Source of the DNA: Notospermus geniculatus
Taxonomy: Eukaryota > Nemertea > Pilidiophora > Heteronemertea > Lineidae
Direction of reading: 5' to 3'
Assembly: GCA_002633025.1 (NCBI GenBank)
Contig: NMRB01003384.1
Location: 1 to 64,000 of the forward strand
Length of the DNA: 64,000 nt
The notes beneath the pieces were generated by a model. That model had not been told where the DNA came from. It did not search any database and worked only from the letters and a program-made list of their open reading frames with translations. Positions 20,172-31,954 of the stretch are shown piece by piece. Positions within the stretch are counted from its first letter, which is position 1, and each line of letters opens with the position of its first letter. The translations under genes were made by a program, and so were the position numbers.

Positions 20172-23100
20172 TTCCAGTCCCTGACGGCTACAGCCACCAA
20201 AAGGGTGACTGCAATGGGAACGACATATATGAATCATACCCGCGCCAGGTTCCATTCGAGTTATGTTTGGGGCTGTGTACCAAGATGAAATCCTGTCTCA
20301 GTGTCCAGATTCACGGACAATATCACGCATATTGTTTTCTGAAGAATGTCCACTGCCGTCCTTCCTCCACCGGATTACCGTGGAAACATATGTATGACAA
20401 GCACGGTAGGTTCAGCTAATATCAAAGGAAACAAACAAAGGTTCAACTGACAAATTTAACATTTTATAAATGTGGACGGTATCCCTTTAAACCTCAACAG
20501 ATTTGCATTCTGACTGTTCCATATGATAGGCAAGACCCTTCTGTATGTTTGGTTTAAATTTTATTGAATTCGGACTAGTTGAGCACACATGTATGATAAA
20601 AAAGGACTGAATTAATGAGAACCCCACGAACGATGAGAGTGCAAGGTCATCTGTATACATTTGCATGAATAGGCTAATGTACATTTGCACGTGGAACACT
20701 AATTGTGCTGAAAATAGCTCTGTATAATCCTCAGAAGTGGAATTCAAGGCATCAAGTTGACAGATTCATGTGCCCCCACTACCATAAAAAAACTTGAAGC
20801 CCCTGCCTATTACGTAAAGCCAAAATTCAGGCAGTGAGAGACATCTGGTGGCAACACATGAAGTGTATCCCTCAGTTACTTCATCGTTCGCAGTTAAACC
20901 TTTATGTTTGATTCCTTTATGCTAATATCCAACTGAAGGAAGTGCCTGTATTTCTCAATCACACTCACAGCTTTTCCTTCAAGAAATCTGTCTGAATTTA
21001 GGTACGGCATAAACGTTTTGCACTTTGGCCCTTTGACGAGGAAGTTTACGATCTCATATATCTACCGTATACATGTACAATCGCAATATCCACTGAATTG
21101 CGGAAAATCACCATCATTTCAAAATCTATAATTGTCTGTTTGTAAGTTGTTTATTAATTACAAAATAAAAAGTATACAAAGAGAAGGAAATCAGGGCATA
21201 GTCCTGATTTACAAACCAAATTACAATGAAACGGTCCATGGACCATGTGCTCACCTGTGGGTGAATGTCCCAGAAGAACACATGACAATTGTGTGTTCAA
21301 GTGTATGCCTATTTTACAGCTAGGCTTAACAGGGCAGTTTAGGCCGAGGCCTGGGCATTTGAATTGCATTGCCATCAAAATATTGGGGTAGGAATAGGAT
21401 GTAAGCCTAGATTTGGCCCATCAAAGTCTTTGACTGATCATGGCCGTAGGCCTACGGCCTTGGCCAAGGGTAACAAAATACCTACCAGCACAATCAGATA
21501 TTCCCCCTGACACAGCACATCCACACCATGACAGTCACACAACCACTGAACACTGCATGAACTGACTGTAGGCCTAGGCCTACCTGTTACCATGGTCACT
21601 GTACTGACTGCCCCAGTCTCTGTCTCTGTGTGTCATGGTGTCATAGTCATAATATACTTTGAACAACTGGCCCCACTGGTTGACCATGACTTCCCAAACT
21701 GGATGAATGCACTGTACTTCATTGAATAGTCACTGGATGGTCCATTTGAAACATAACAAAAAGTACAGTAACTAACTTATTATTTGACAGATCATCACCA
21801 AATTTGTATCATGGGTAGGCCTAGGTCTAATGAAGACACATACGGGTTTTCAATTTGAACAACGTTTATCGGTCATACAGATCAAAGTTCCATTTTCAAA
21901 ATGGCTACCTGGCAGCGGTCCGCGAAGTCCGATCACACTGAAATTTGCTGTACACATGAAGGCTACATGATACATAATTGTTCAAGTTCAGAACATTCCA
22001 GCTCCAGTACTTAACGAGCTATGGGCCAACGCCCGATTTCCAAGATAGCCACCTGGTGGCTGTATTTGAAGTCCGATCGGCCCAAAATCCTCCACAGTCA
22101 TAGAGGGTACCTAGATACATCATCACACCAAATTTGAACAATCCACGACAAATAGCCATGAAACGTGCCATCCAACGATGAAATTTCGAACTTTGACCTC
22201 TGTGACCTTGAAAATTGCGCCAAATCAAAAACCCGGGTGATATGTCGTGTATCGTCATCAGATGTATCTTCGATAAAAATTCGGTGATGATCCGATCACT
22301 GGTTAAGGCGAAACTGCACTTTAAATGTTTTCGGTTTATCCCCCCTGGTGGCCAAGCCAGGAATCAGATCTGACTGAAACTTGGTGTATGAGGTCACCTG
22401 ACCTCAGGGCACAGATGTGTGAAGTTTCAAGTCAATAGCTCCAATGGTTCACCATCAGTTTCCAAACAGGTGTATGTACTGTAGTTCATTGAAGAGTCAC
22501 TAGATGGCTCCATTTGAAATGGACAAAAAGTGCAATAACTAACTTATTATTTGACGGATCATCATCAAATTTTTATCATAGGTACATCTAATGCAGATGC
22601 ATGGTATATCAAACGGGTTTTCAAGTTGAACAACATTTATCGGTCACACAGGTCAAAGTTCCATTTTCCAAAATGGCTGCTTGGCAGCGGTCTCTGAAGT
22701 CCGATCACGCTGACATTTGCTGTACACATGAAGGCTACAAAGATACATACTTGTTCAAGTTCAGAACATTCTAGCTCCAGTAATAAAACGAGCTATGGGC
22801 CAACGCTCAATTTCCAAGATAGCCACCTGGTGGCCATATCTGAAGTCTGACTGGACCGAAGTTTGCCACAGACATAGAGGGTACCTAGATACTTCATCAC
22901 ACCAAATTTGAACAATCCACGACACATAGCCACGAAACGTGCCCCCTGACGACGAAATTTCGAACTTTGACCTCTGTGACCTTGAAAATTACGTCAAATC
23001 AAAAACCCGGGTGATATGTCGTGTATCCTCATGTACACTCATGGTCAAAAATAAATGGACAGCAGTTTATCTTGAATATCTCCAAACCAATGGGGTGGAG

Positions 23101-25451
23101 AAAGTTGGTGCCGATAGTAGCAAATTTTCCTGGCTATCTAATGGTATCAACGTCGAAAACTTCTGCCCAAAGCCGCATTTGACAGAAGGAATTTTGTAAC
23201 GGCATATCCATTTATTTTTGACCATGAGTGTACATTTACCTACGATAAAAATTTGGTGATGATCCGATCAACGGTTAAGGCGAAACTACACTTTTAAAGG
23301 TTTTCGGTTCATCCCCCCTGGTGGCCAAGCCAGGAATCAGATCGGACCGAAACTTGGTGTCATAGGTCACTTGACCTAGGGGTATATATGTACCAAGTTT
23401 CAGACCAATAGCCCCAGCGGTTACGAAACGTGCCCTGCTAACGGACAATGACGACGCCGACGACGGACGACAGACACACCATGATGACTATACTCACAGG
23501 TGAGCTAAAAAGTGATTAGGTGGCAACTAAATACAAAATTCATTTCAAGTGATGTTGTACAGGGTGTTTCAAAAAAAAGGTAATCCAAATTTAAGGGGTT
23601 AAAACGACCAAACTACATACCTTTCCGCAATGATCATGGTATCATCTTCAAGTAGAGATTTTTGTCCAGGGCTATGCATGATTGTGCACCATCATTCAGA
23701 AGTTGGGGTGCAAAAGTGTGATTGGTTCACTTTCTTGTGAGACAAAATCAACAGAAATTCTCATTTAATGAAAGATATTCTTTTTTTATCAGCCATTCAT
23801 CAACATGTTTCAACATTCCAGACATCTGGCAGCCGATTTCCAAATCCTCTCACTCGCCAACACCTTGAACATGCCCGCCGCCTCTCTCCAAGCAAAGTCC
23901 ATATCGGCGGCGCTTGTTCCCAACTTCTCTGACAGTGTCCGGATTTGTTCTCAGAATGTTGAAACATGTTGGTGAATGTCTGCTAAATAAAAAAAAAAAC
24001 TTTCATTAATGAGAATATCTGTGAAAAATTTTGTTTCACATGAAAGTGAACCAACCGCATTTTTGCACCCTAACTTCTGGATGATGGTGCTCGATAATGC
24101 ATAGCCCTGGACAAGAATCCTTGGTGTCATTTTAACGCTCATAATCTCTACTTTAAAGCTGAACTGCATGAACAAAAACTGGAGATCCGAGCAATAAAAA
24201 AGGACCACCACGCCACGGTGGTGGTCAAGAGAAATGCAAACGACCATAAGGCACTTTCAAAACACCTCCGAAACATGATAGACCACCAGGCTATTTGGTG
24301 GCGCCACTGTATTCACCCTGAGTCAGTCAATAGAGCAACATCAAGACATGGCATCCAGTGACTTCTGCAGGTCGAAGGCATTAGGTTCTTACCGAACCAG
24401 AGAGTAAAGTCGGTCACTATTCTATAGTATTCACGTCTTTTTGACATTTATGGTGTTACCAAAGCACCAGTTGAAAACNAGTGTCCGGATTTGTTCTCAG
24501 AATGTTGAAACATGTTGGTGAATGTCTGCTAAATAAAAAAAATACCTTTCATTAATGAGAATTTCTGTTAAAAATTTTGTTTCACATGAAAGTGAACCAA
24601 CCGTATTTTTTGCACCCTAACTTCTGGATGATGCTGCTCAATCATGCATAGCCCTGGACAAGAATCCTTGGTGTCATTTTAACGCTCATAATCTCTACTT
24701 TAAGGTGATACCACGATCCTTGCGGAAAAGTATGTAGTTTGGTCGTACTAACCCCCTAAAGTTGGATTACCTTTTTTTTGAAACACCCTGTATAGGTGCT
24801 GAATCGATGATCTGACTTAACGAATAGCTCTGTGTATGAATTACATCCGGGTATACGCGTCCTGGATTGGGTCGCGGGTACCCGGATGTCATTACGAAAC
24901 TACTTCGATAGGCGCCAGACCCTCGGTTGTCTGGCTGCACGAGACTAAGCGAGGACACGTTGTAATGAAATCAAAATAAATCGGAAAGTCGTCTCCGAAT
25001 ATTTCGGAGACGACTTTCCGATTTATTTTATACTGTCTGTCGTTCTTGTGCTCTTTTTTTGATATATAATGAAATCACAAGATGGTAATCTATGATCAAG
25101 AGCACTTAGTAAGTTGAGAGTACAGATGTATTATTTTCAACTGTTCGGCGCATATGTATTGTTTCACCAGTCAAAACTGTTTTCGTTCTCTTATTTCACA
25201 CAGATGAATCCATCCGCGCCAACTTTAAGTCACAAGAGGCGCCGCCTACAGGGAAAACTTTGAAAACGATACCGACCACTGTTTCTGTACTTCGTTGCGC
25301 CGATTCTTGTTTACTGTGTCAAAACTGCAGCGCCTTCATATACGATAAAACATCGGGAAAATGTTATCTTTTGGACTATGTCAAATATGCCGATGTATTA
25401 GATCCTTTCTTGTTTGGCCACAAACGATTTTTGACTGTCACTGTATCGTGA
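20172..25451 (+). CDS. PAN/apple-like domain protein, last two exons
   Basis: Exon A is 20172-20405 (start 20172 or 20178; both after AG and both phase 1; followed by GTAGGT). Exon B is 25204-25451 (after TTTCACACAG; stop TGA 25449-25451). Exon A ends and exon B begins in phase 1, so they join cleanly across a 4.8-kb intron. Exon A encodes VPDGYSHQKGDC, then C-x3-C-x5-C (CLGLCTKMKSC) and further cysteines; exon B encodes CADSCLLCQNCSAFIYD then CYLLD. The spacing C-x3-C-x(4-5)-C, then an aromatic strand and C-x-L, is the PAN/apple signature, which in known proteins forms small extracellular binding modules. Symmetric phase-1 exons are usual for secreted or membrane modules. Earlier exons with the signal peptide are not found here. 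The intron contains a TIR element, repeat copy 2, a mariner-type element and a perfect palindrome. Function beyond binding is not inferable. Confidence 0.62.
20421..20932 (-). mobile_element. 0.5-kb TIR element, CATAAAGGAATC ends, copy 1
   Basis: Reverse complement of 51994-52482 over its whole length, including the segments GACATCTGGTGGCAACACATG, CTTGATGCCTTGAATTCCA and TTTAAAGGGATAC. TIRs CATAAAGGAATC...CATAAAGGTT are clear in the other copy. It begins only 16 bases after the PAN exon A donor. Confidence 0.75.
21226..23515 (-). mobile_element. GTCCGTCGTC repeat family, copy 2 (inverted)
   Basis: Inverse of copy 1, including the motif with ATGGTCCATGGACCAT at 21226-21254, the TAGGCCTA-containing segment, two tandem versions of the body, and the end CGACGGACGACAGACAC ... 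ACTCACAGGTGAGCTAAAAA. It is interrupted by the MITE at 23036-23230. Confidence 0.7.
23036..23230. mobile_element. MITE with TA duplication, CACTCATGGTC ends
   Basis: A 195-bp element flanked by TA (23034-23035 and 23231-23232). Ends are CACTCATGGTCAAAAATAAA and its complement. The left 60 bp matches the TIR of the 7.8-kb element at 41955-49721, so it is a short non-autonomous relative. It splits repeat copy 2; the uninterrupted equivalent near 22250 shows the empty site. Confidence 0.82.
23560..24790. mobile_element. Mariner-type non-autonomous element
   Basis: TIRs CAGGGTGTTTCAAAAAAAA and complement, flanked by TA at 23558-23559 and 24791-24792, as in the Tc1/mariner superfamily (CAGGGTG-type ends). 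No transposase is recognisable. About 220 bp near 23936-24155 is repeated directly at 24481-24700, and a single N is at 24479, so the middle may be misjoined. A further element (24156-24330) sits after the first copy of the duplicate. Confidence 0.75.
24156..24330 (-). mobile_element. Short TIR-less relative of the 28.5-30.5 kb element
   Basis: Both ends match 28543-30462 in inverse orientation: GAACAAAAACTGGAGAT at one end, GGTGGCGCCACTGTATTC at the other, plus the GGACCACCAC...GTGGTGGTC hairpin. Probably an internally deleted copy. Confidence 0.6.
24973..25029. repeat. Perfect 57-bp palindrome
   Basis: Arms of 27 bp with no mismatch (AAAATAAATCGGAAAGTCGT...) around the spacer TAT. It lies in the PAN gene intron 175 bases before exon B. 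Confidence 0.9.
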
Positions 25452-26014
25452 AATAATTAGTGTCGTGCACCGATTTTCAGATTCGTAAGATGATGAGCAC
25501 GATTAAATCATTCCAGCTTGCTTTATTCGCATTTTAATAGTTGAAGTTTTGAAATGAGATAGCACATACAATCACATACGTAGTGTACATTAGGTTCCAC
25601 CCATGTACCTTACATGTCTTTACTGTACCGTCATGTACTCCCAGTGAATCACTGTCTTTTACTTTTATTTTTTGGGCATTTTAAGACTTTCGTCAAATTC
25701 TCCGTCTATTGAAGCTTTGATGAATCATACTGCTCCTCCATGATTGAAGTGAAAATGATGGAATAATCAGCATGAACTAATATGTTACCAACTGTTGACG
25801 AGGGAAAAATATGGGAACAATGGAATTTTGCAAAATATCAAATTCATAAAAACCGAAGATATTCTGATATATCTGGAAAATGAGATATGATTTTAAAAAA
25901 GTTTCTTCACAGAAATTCACAGGATCGACTAGGGAATGATATCACGTTGATTTTAAATTCAAAATTCCGAATTTTGAAACCAAGATACAGAAAAGCACAA
26001 AATTGACACACAAA
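25452..26014. other. 3' flank of the PAN gene; nothing else recognised
   Basis: Possible polyadenylation signal ATTAAA near 25503. The rest shows no gene or repeat. Confidence 0.4.
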
Positions 26015-26972
26015 ATGATAATAAGCAAGAAGTCAATCTCCAGAATTCACGAATTTTCGACCCAACCGGGGTCTTTTTCAAGTGGAACTTTACACTCTGA
26101 AACTCTAGAAAAGACTGAGCTGAAACCCAAATGTAGAACTAACACCTGTGTAGACAGGATGAGTGAGCAATTAAGGAAAGAAAAGTGTCAGCACCACAAA
26201 TGGTTGCTGGACCTAATTAGGAGAGGGGATGTAATTAAGGAAAAGAAAAGTGTCCAAGCCCCACGGGTGGTTGCTGGACCTAATAAAGGGAGTGAATGTA
26301 ATTAAGGAGAAACTGATTTAGCTGAAAGAAAAGGGTTTAATAAATATGACATGTGTAATACATAACAAGCACAAAGCGAAAAGACGCACGAAGGTCAACA
26401 CAAAGTAAAAGAATATAAAAGGAAGTCAACTTCCAGATTTGTAGGAAAAAATCAGAATGGATAATGCAAATCACTGAGCAATGAGAAGAATAGGGCGAGA
26501 AGGAATAGAGCAAAGGGGGGGGGGGAGGGAAAAACAAGGCCTAGACCAGAAGGGGAGCCACGTGCCCACCACAACTGGACAACCTAAAACGAAATAGGCC
26601 TACCAGGGGGAGAGAGCAAGAAGAACACGAATGCCAAACTAGCGACTCAGAACCTCAGCATCTTGTGTTAAGACCTGAGGGGGTGATGGTTTTAAGGGTC
26701 CACATCCATTTCAACTCTGTACTAAGGAGGGTCGTCTCATCTGGACATGTCTCGAGGATGGTGAACCTCAGGTCCTCGACAGAATGTCCTGGCAACTTGA
26801 AGTGGGCATAGAGTATCGAGCAGTCACGATCATCCTCTTTCCCTAATCTGATGTTGGACTTGTGGTTGTTCATCCTTTTACGGAAACATGTTGTCTGTCC
26901 AACGTACTGATTGATGGTGGTGCATCTGGTACATGTGATGCAGTAGACCACATTTCTGCTGTCACAATCAGC
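26015..26972 (-). mobile_element. Penelope-like element, copy 2 (5'-truncated)
   Basis: Closest to complete of the three copies: GIY-YIG coding end (26655-26972), then a 3' region with the 66-bp tandem units and the terminal hairpin (on this strand GACCCAACCGGGGTC, one base shorter in one arm than copies 1 and 3). Poly-G run at 26514-26523. No reverse transcriptase remains. Confidence 0.82.
26655..26972 (-). pseudogene. GIY-YIG endonuclease domain of a Penelope-like element, copy 2
   Basis: The frame extends further 5' than copy 1: CDSRNVVYCITCTRC, then QYVGQT, FRKRMNNHKSNI, HFKLPGHS, TELKWMW and PSGLNTRC before the stop at 26655-26657. The two copies differ at few residues, so the parent was active not long ago. 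The catalytic Y, R, H and E positions expected for a GIY-YIG nuclease are all visible. Without the RT it is a fragment. Confidence 0.82.
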
Positions 26973-28542
26973 ATTTTACAGCTCTACTGTTTCTAAACAC
27001 AATGATATTTTGAAATAAAGAATTGAAGCTTCTGCAACCGAGTTATTGATGGTTTGTTACAAGCAATTTTAGGGTTTTCCAGTTGCCAGTCTGACACCAC
27101 ATTCATAACCAACCAGTTGTGACGCGGCAAGTTCAGGATCACGAATAATAATCGCTATTCATACTTGGCCTATTTGACCGAGCCTTTGGAATTTCAATAA
27201 GAAATAATGTGAATAACAATAAGGCATACGTGGGCCCGGATGACGTTTATAGGCGATTACCGCAGACAGCTAACCACAAAGCATGTTTGCCCTTTCAAAA
27301 CTAAACCATAGTGCACAATACAATCAATAATACTGATGCAACGCAACATAAAGTGATCAAACCCCTAAAGCAACCACTTGGGCACACACTGTTGCTTGTC
27401 CGATGAGTTCCAGTTTTTCTCACCAGATGGCTCTTATCACCCAAATTACCATGTTAAACTAATATTTCTAATCAAAATTGTGTTGGTGGCCGTAGCATCC
27501 AACAATCCACCAGTCCTGAGCCCAAATTTGTGAAGAATGACCAATTTATAAAGGTGCCAGGGCTGGGTAAACCAGTTGGTCCCATCCCTGTACATATGTA
27601 CAGTAGCCTATCGAAATGTATAGCAGATACCCGAGAGACAGATTGTGCGCAAGGGTGCTGGCTGCTAAATGTTCCATATCACAAAAACTACTGAATGGAA
27701 TCGTATGGAATTTTCACACATCATGGAGAAGAAGTTTCATTGAAAATTTCTTTGGGTATCACGTTTTTCTCAGAATCTCGTAAACCAAGTGGTTGCTTTA
27801 GGGGTTTGATCTCTTTATGAACGCAATCAATGTGGTTTCCCCCGAGCGTGTACTTTGTGACGGAGAACTGATGAATATTCAACACTTGGTCGGTATGAAA
27901 TACGGACGAGCTCGTGGAAGATCGAACTTGGCAAACCGAACAAAAATCACTGCAAAAGTCCCTCTGTAACTTTGTCCCCCCCCCCTTCAGATCCATAGAA
28001 TCCGAAAGCTAGATTCTACTCAAAAACAAATGTGCTTCAAGATGGCATAGGTGCGATCACCAACAAATCACGAATAAAAATCACTTTTTTTAATAAAAAT
28101 TCAAACTTTCACAAAAATATCTGTTCAAAGGACAGCAATATAATTTTGGTGTAAAAATTGTGGTGCCAAAGCAATTGTTATCAATGGAAATAAAAAGAAA
28201 AACTGTACCTCGCTGCTCACTCTGAACCACAGAGTCATGAATAATTCAACGTCATTGACTCTGATGTATCATCGCCGCCATACTGCAGAGACTACTTATT
28301 TTCAGTGGTCATGTGATCTCATCTGGTCATGTGACAACCAAAATGGCCGGAAAACGCCGAGATGTCGTTATAAAGTAGATCACCATTAACACCGAAAAAC
28401 CTGCTATAAACACCGTTTTAACGCCTGTTTAATGATGGAATAAATATATTCATCAGCTATGTACACGATGTAAGTTGAATTACAAGCAAAATTGTCGTCC
28501 TTTGAAGGGACTATTCAACATGCGGATATAACCGACTCATGG
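26973..28542. other. Non-coding; one inverted pair
   Basis: CAAACCCCTAAAGCAACCAC (27358-27380) is inverted at 27786-27810, suggesting a TIR element of about 455 bp. A C-run is at 27970. No exon recognised. Confidence 0.45.
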
Positions 28543-30462
28543 AGAATACAGTGGCGCCACCAAATGTGCTGGTAGTCTATCAGGTTCTGTAGGTTGTTTT
28601 GCCCAGGACAAAACGGGGTTTTGTTCACAAAAATGTATTCACGTGCTCAGAAGTACAACCTCGTGGCGGAGCCCTAGTTTTCTAACCTACCGGGCGGGCG
28701 CCACCAGCCGGTGGTCCCGTAGGCCTACACGCATTAAAGCGGAACGCTGTATGCTGGGTGACGCACTACATCCCTCTAATCAATACCGCAGAAAAAGGGC
28801 ATGGATAATGTGAAATGTTTCATGAAAATAAGCTCTAAAATCAGTAGGCAGCAGAAATTTATACACCGTAGGCCTATTCGTAATTTTCAGAAACAGAAGG
28901 GCCTACCAAGATACAGGCTGCCAAAACAACTACATGTATCATAAACCACCAACTAGGCCGAAGTGAAAAAATGCAAATTGCAAAATTGTAGGATTTTTTT
29001 TTTTAAGGGGTCGCCACCCACAATCCTGCAATATGCATTCAAACCCTAGTTTTAGATCCCGTCTACAATGTTCTTGATCCTCAGCACCACCTTTTCTGGA
29101 TTAAACAGCCACAACCACACTGCTCAAGTCGTCTCCTCTTCTTCGCCGTTGGCCTTGGCCTACACCGTAGAGTCTATAGCTACGTCCATAAACCAACCGT
29201 TCACCACCAAATGTTCAGCTCACCGCAGGCAGAGTTTTACTTCTCAGCTAGACGTTCAACTACACACCTCCATCAATCAACTACCGTACCGGTACTCGTT
29301 GGGTACCGGTACTAAATTACCAGGCAGGCATTTATTTTTACAGTATCATGGGCATTCGGCATTGAATTACCATCTTCGGCATCGATTAATACGGTATTTT
29401 GGGCTCGTTACTAGGATATATCGGTGCGAATCAACGTCTTCTGTTGTTGTTGTTTTTTTCCGGAGATACCCATCCATATGCTTGGGTACACAGTTCAGTC
29501 CACGGCACACGCCCAGTCGCAACAGAGCATACACTACAGCTAGGCTATAGCTTCAGCATGCAGTGCATTCCAATACACCATGTACACCTTGATGCACACC
29601 GATCGATAGCGTGCACGCGTCACTTACGCCGTCGCTAGGCCCAGCGGGGCACCGCCCACAAAAGTTCTAATTTTGTCCATAAAACATGCACTAATTAAGG
29701 TGGCGGGGGTGACTAGCTCGGCGTATTTTCCCGCTGAATATGGAAATGATTTGAATGAATTTATTCATGCGCTCAAGCGCAGTCGGTCACAATCATAGCC
29801 TGTTTCAATATTTGGCAAGTGTAGTTCTTAGGCATGTTGGGCCCGGAATGGTATTGCGCAATACCGGTACCTCTTTCGACGCCTTTCCATTAGGCCACGC
29901 CGTTACTTAACAATAGCTCTGTCGTCGATGATTTTTGAACAGACTTCATCCGAACGTGACCAACTCCACACGCGTTCTTCATTACCATAACAAAGGGCTC
30001 GCGGGGAAAGTTGCGGACTTTCCCACAAATTTTCACGAGCGATTTCTTTTTTGTGCGTGGATCGATGGTCAATCTGATTTCGAATATGATCTGGAAAAAA
30101 CTTCTTCTAAGGCCGTTCCAGCCCCGATTTTTGAATTTCAGACGAAAACACCCAAAATTATTCAGTTTTCTGTTTTGACCCTTTTCAGACCACTAATTAA
30201 GCAATTGCTAATTAGTTATTTCAATTTTGAAAAATCGGGCCTCGAACGACCATAGAACTCGCCATGCTGCATCCATCACTACCTAAAATCCGGTCATTTG
30301 GAGCCGGCTGTACCCGTCATCGCCTCTGAAAACTTCATCTGGGACTTGCCATTGTTCATGAATAAAGTTACATAATCAGTCAATTATNTATTTCTCTTGA
30401 CCACCACCGTGTAGTGGTGGTCTTTTTCAAAGCTGGAATCTCCAGTTTTTGTTCATTCACGT
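28543..30462. mobile_element. Composite element with GAATACAGTGGCGCCACC end
   Basis: The two ends match the ends of 24156-24330, so this is a longer version of the same family. It contains a second repeat (29697-30387) and a 160-codon open frame (29068-29550) rich in S, T and H with no known motif. A single N at 30388 marks an uncertain join. Confidence 0.5.
29697..30387 (+). mobile_element. TTAAGGTGGCGGGGG element, copy 1
   Basis: Starts TTAAGGTGGCGGGGG. An inverted, interrupted copy is at 57114-59425, which begins with the same 15 bases, so the family has TIRs. Open frames in both copies across the CTCGCGGGGAAAGTTGCGG region are fragments with no known domain. Confidence 0.6.
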
Positions 30463-30521
30463 AAGCTTTAAGATGGCGTGTGTACTAATGTCGTCATTTC
30501 AGTGGAAGGGCTCTGATTGGC

Positions 30522-30712
30522 TTGACTGAGTTTTGAATTTCGCAGTCGAATTTTGAATTTTGCAGTCGAGATTTGAATTTCGCAGTCGAGTTTTGAATTT
30601 CGCAGTTGAGTTTTGAATTTCGCATAGTCGAGTTTTGAATTTCGTAGTCGAGTTGAATTTCGCAGTCAAGTTATGAATTTCGCAGTCGAATTTTGACTTT
30701 TGAATTTCGCAT
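30522..30712. repeat. Minisatellite, TTTTGAATTTCGCAGTCGAG units
   Basis: About nine units of 18-20 bp (GAATTTCGCAGTCGAGTTTT with small changes). Confidence 0.85.
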
Positions 30713-31137
30713 GAGCCTTCTGGGCTGACATCTTGTTCGTCAAAAGTGGCAATAGTCTGTTTCCCCGACCTGCCGTATCGTGCACATCCAAACCGGAGTG
30801 CCGCCCAGCTCAACCAGGTGTACCAGAGGAGAAAGACAATAGGTCGCTATGTGGTTATATTCGAATGGTCATAGTCTCTTTTGCCATATTCTAATACCTC
30901 ATTGAACAATATAACCGGTGTAATGGTTTTCAGTGTGTCCCGTGTGACACTGACCGAATAAGGCGCGACATGACAATGAGCGACACAGGAGGAGCAGTAA
31001 GGATGTTTCCTAGTTTGTTCAAAACAATGGGAGTCACACAGAAAAACGGACACACCAAAAAAATATTACACCTGCATCCGAGGTATTCTCGTTCCGATCC
31101 TTCACGAGGCGACTTGAAGGACGGATACCTACTGTTC
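30713..31137. other. Non-coding, nothing recognised
   Basis: Short open frames on both strands show no recognisable motif. Confidence 0.35.
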
Positions 31138-31950
31138 CGCTGTTCCGCTTGAAGCACTTTCTACTCATTTCCATTGGATGTGACAGACTGGTGCGTATCC
31201 GATCCGACACAGCACGTCAACCCGCCCCGAATCAAGCAAGGTTCATTGGCACACAGAATTGGTCCGGTTCTTGTCCGTAAAAAATATATCAAATGGACTT
31301 CAGCGTTGTCGTATCCGGAAAACTAGGGGCAAACGGACTGGAAACGGATCGGATCTGTGTGCCAATGAACCTTGCTTCAACCGGGTGGGCGATTTTTACG
31401 GACTGCGGACACACAACGCTGACATTTTATGGACAATATCCTATATCCGAAAATGGCTAAAATGACCATGTGCTGTAGACTTGTCGCACTAGTCTGTCAC
31501 GGCCCTCCGTTTTTTGCTGTGTCGGACACGTGCTGGACGGATACGTATCGCACACGGAATATACGACCCGGTATACGACCCGGTCCGTTGCTCCGCTTGA
31601 ATCACTTTCTACTCATTTCCATTCGATGTGACAGACTGGTGCGTATCCGATCCGACACGGCACGTCAACCCGCCCCGAATCAACCGGGTGGGCGGTTTTT
31701 ACGGACTGCGCGCTGCGGACACACAACGCTGACCTTTTATGGACATTATCCCTATAAAATTATTTGAATTCGACAGCTCTTTTTGTTCCGAGTCGCGGAC
31801 GAATCGCTTCCTTCTTGACAGGCGACAATGGCTAAAATGACCGTGTGCTGTAAACTTGTCGCACTAGTCTGTCACGGCGCTCCGTTTTCTGCTGTGTCGG
31901 ACACGTGCTGGACGGGTACGTATCGCACACGGAACGGACCAGTCTGTCAC
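31138..31950 (+). repeat. Direct duplication with one MITE in the first copy
   Basis: Two direct copies (about 31138-31553 and 31588-31945) share CACTTTCTACTCATTTCCAT, GGTGCGTATCCGATCCGACA, AATGGCTAAAATGACC and GTGTCGGACACGTGCTGGAC. Copy 1 has an extra 145 bp (MITE plus duplicated TCA); copy 2 has about 70 extra bp before AATGGCTAAAATG. Confidence 0.8.
31235..31376. mobile_element. MITE with TCA duplication, AGCAAGGTTCATTGGCACAC ends
   Basis: A 142-bp element flanked by TCA (31232-31234 and 31377-31379). The second copy of the surrounding duplication lacks it and keeps a single TCA, giving a clean empty site. A 3-bp duplication fits PIF/Harbinger-like elements although TCA is not the usual TWA. 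Confidence 0.85.
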
Positions 31951-31954
31951 CGCC

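Noticed and set aside
22019-22258. Open frames inside the GTCCGTCGTC repeat
   Set aside because: The repeat body is non-coding in other copies and the frames are not conserved between them.
29068-29550. 160-codon open frame as a gene
   Set aside because: No known motif, odd serine/threonine/histidine content, lies in a composite repeat element with no splice or promoter context.
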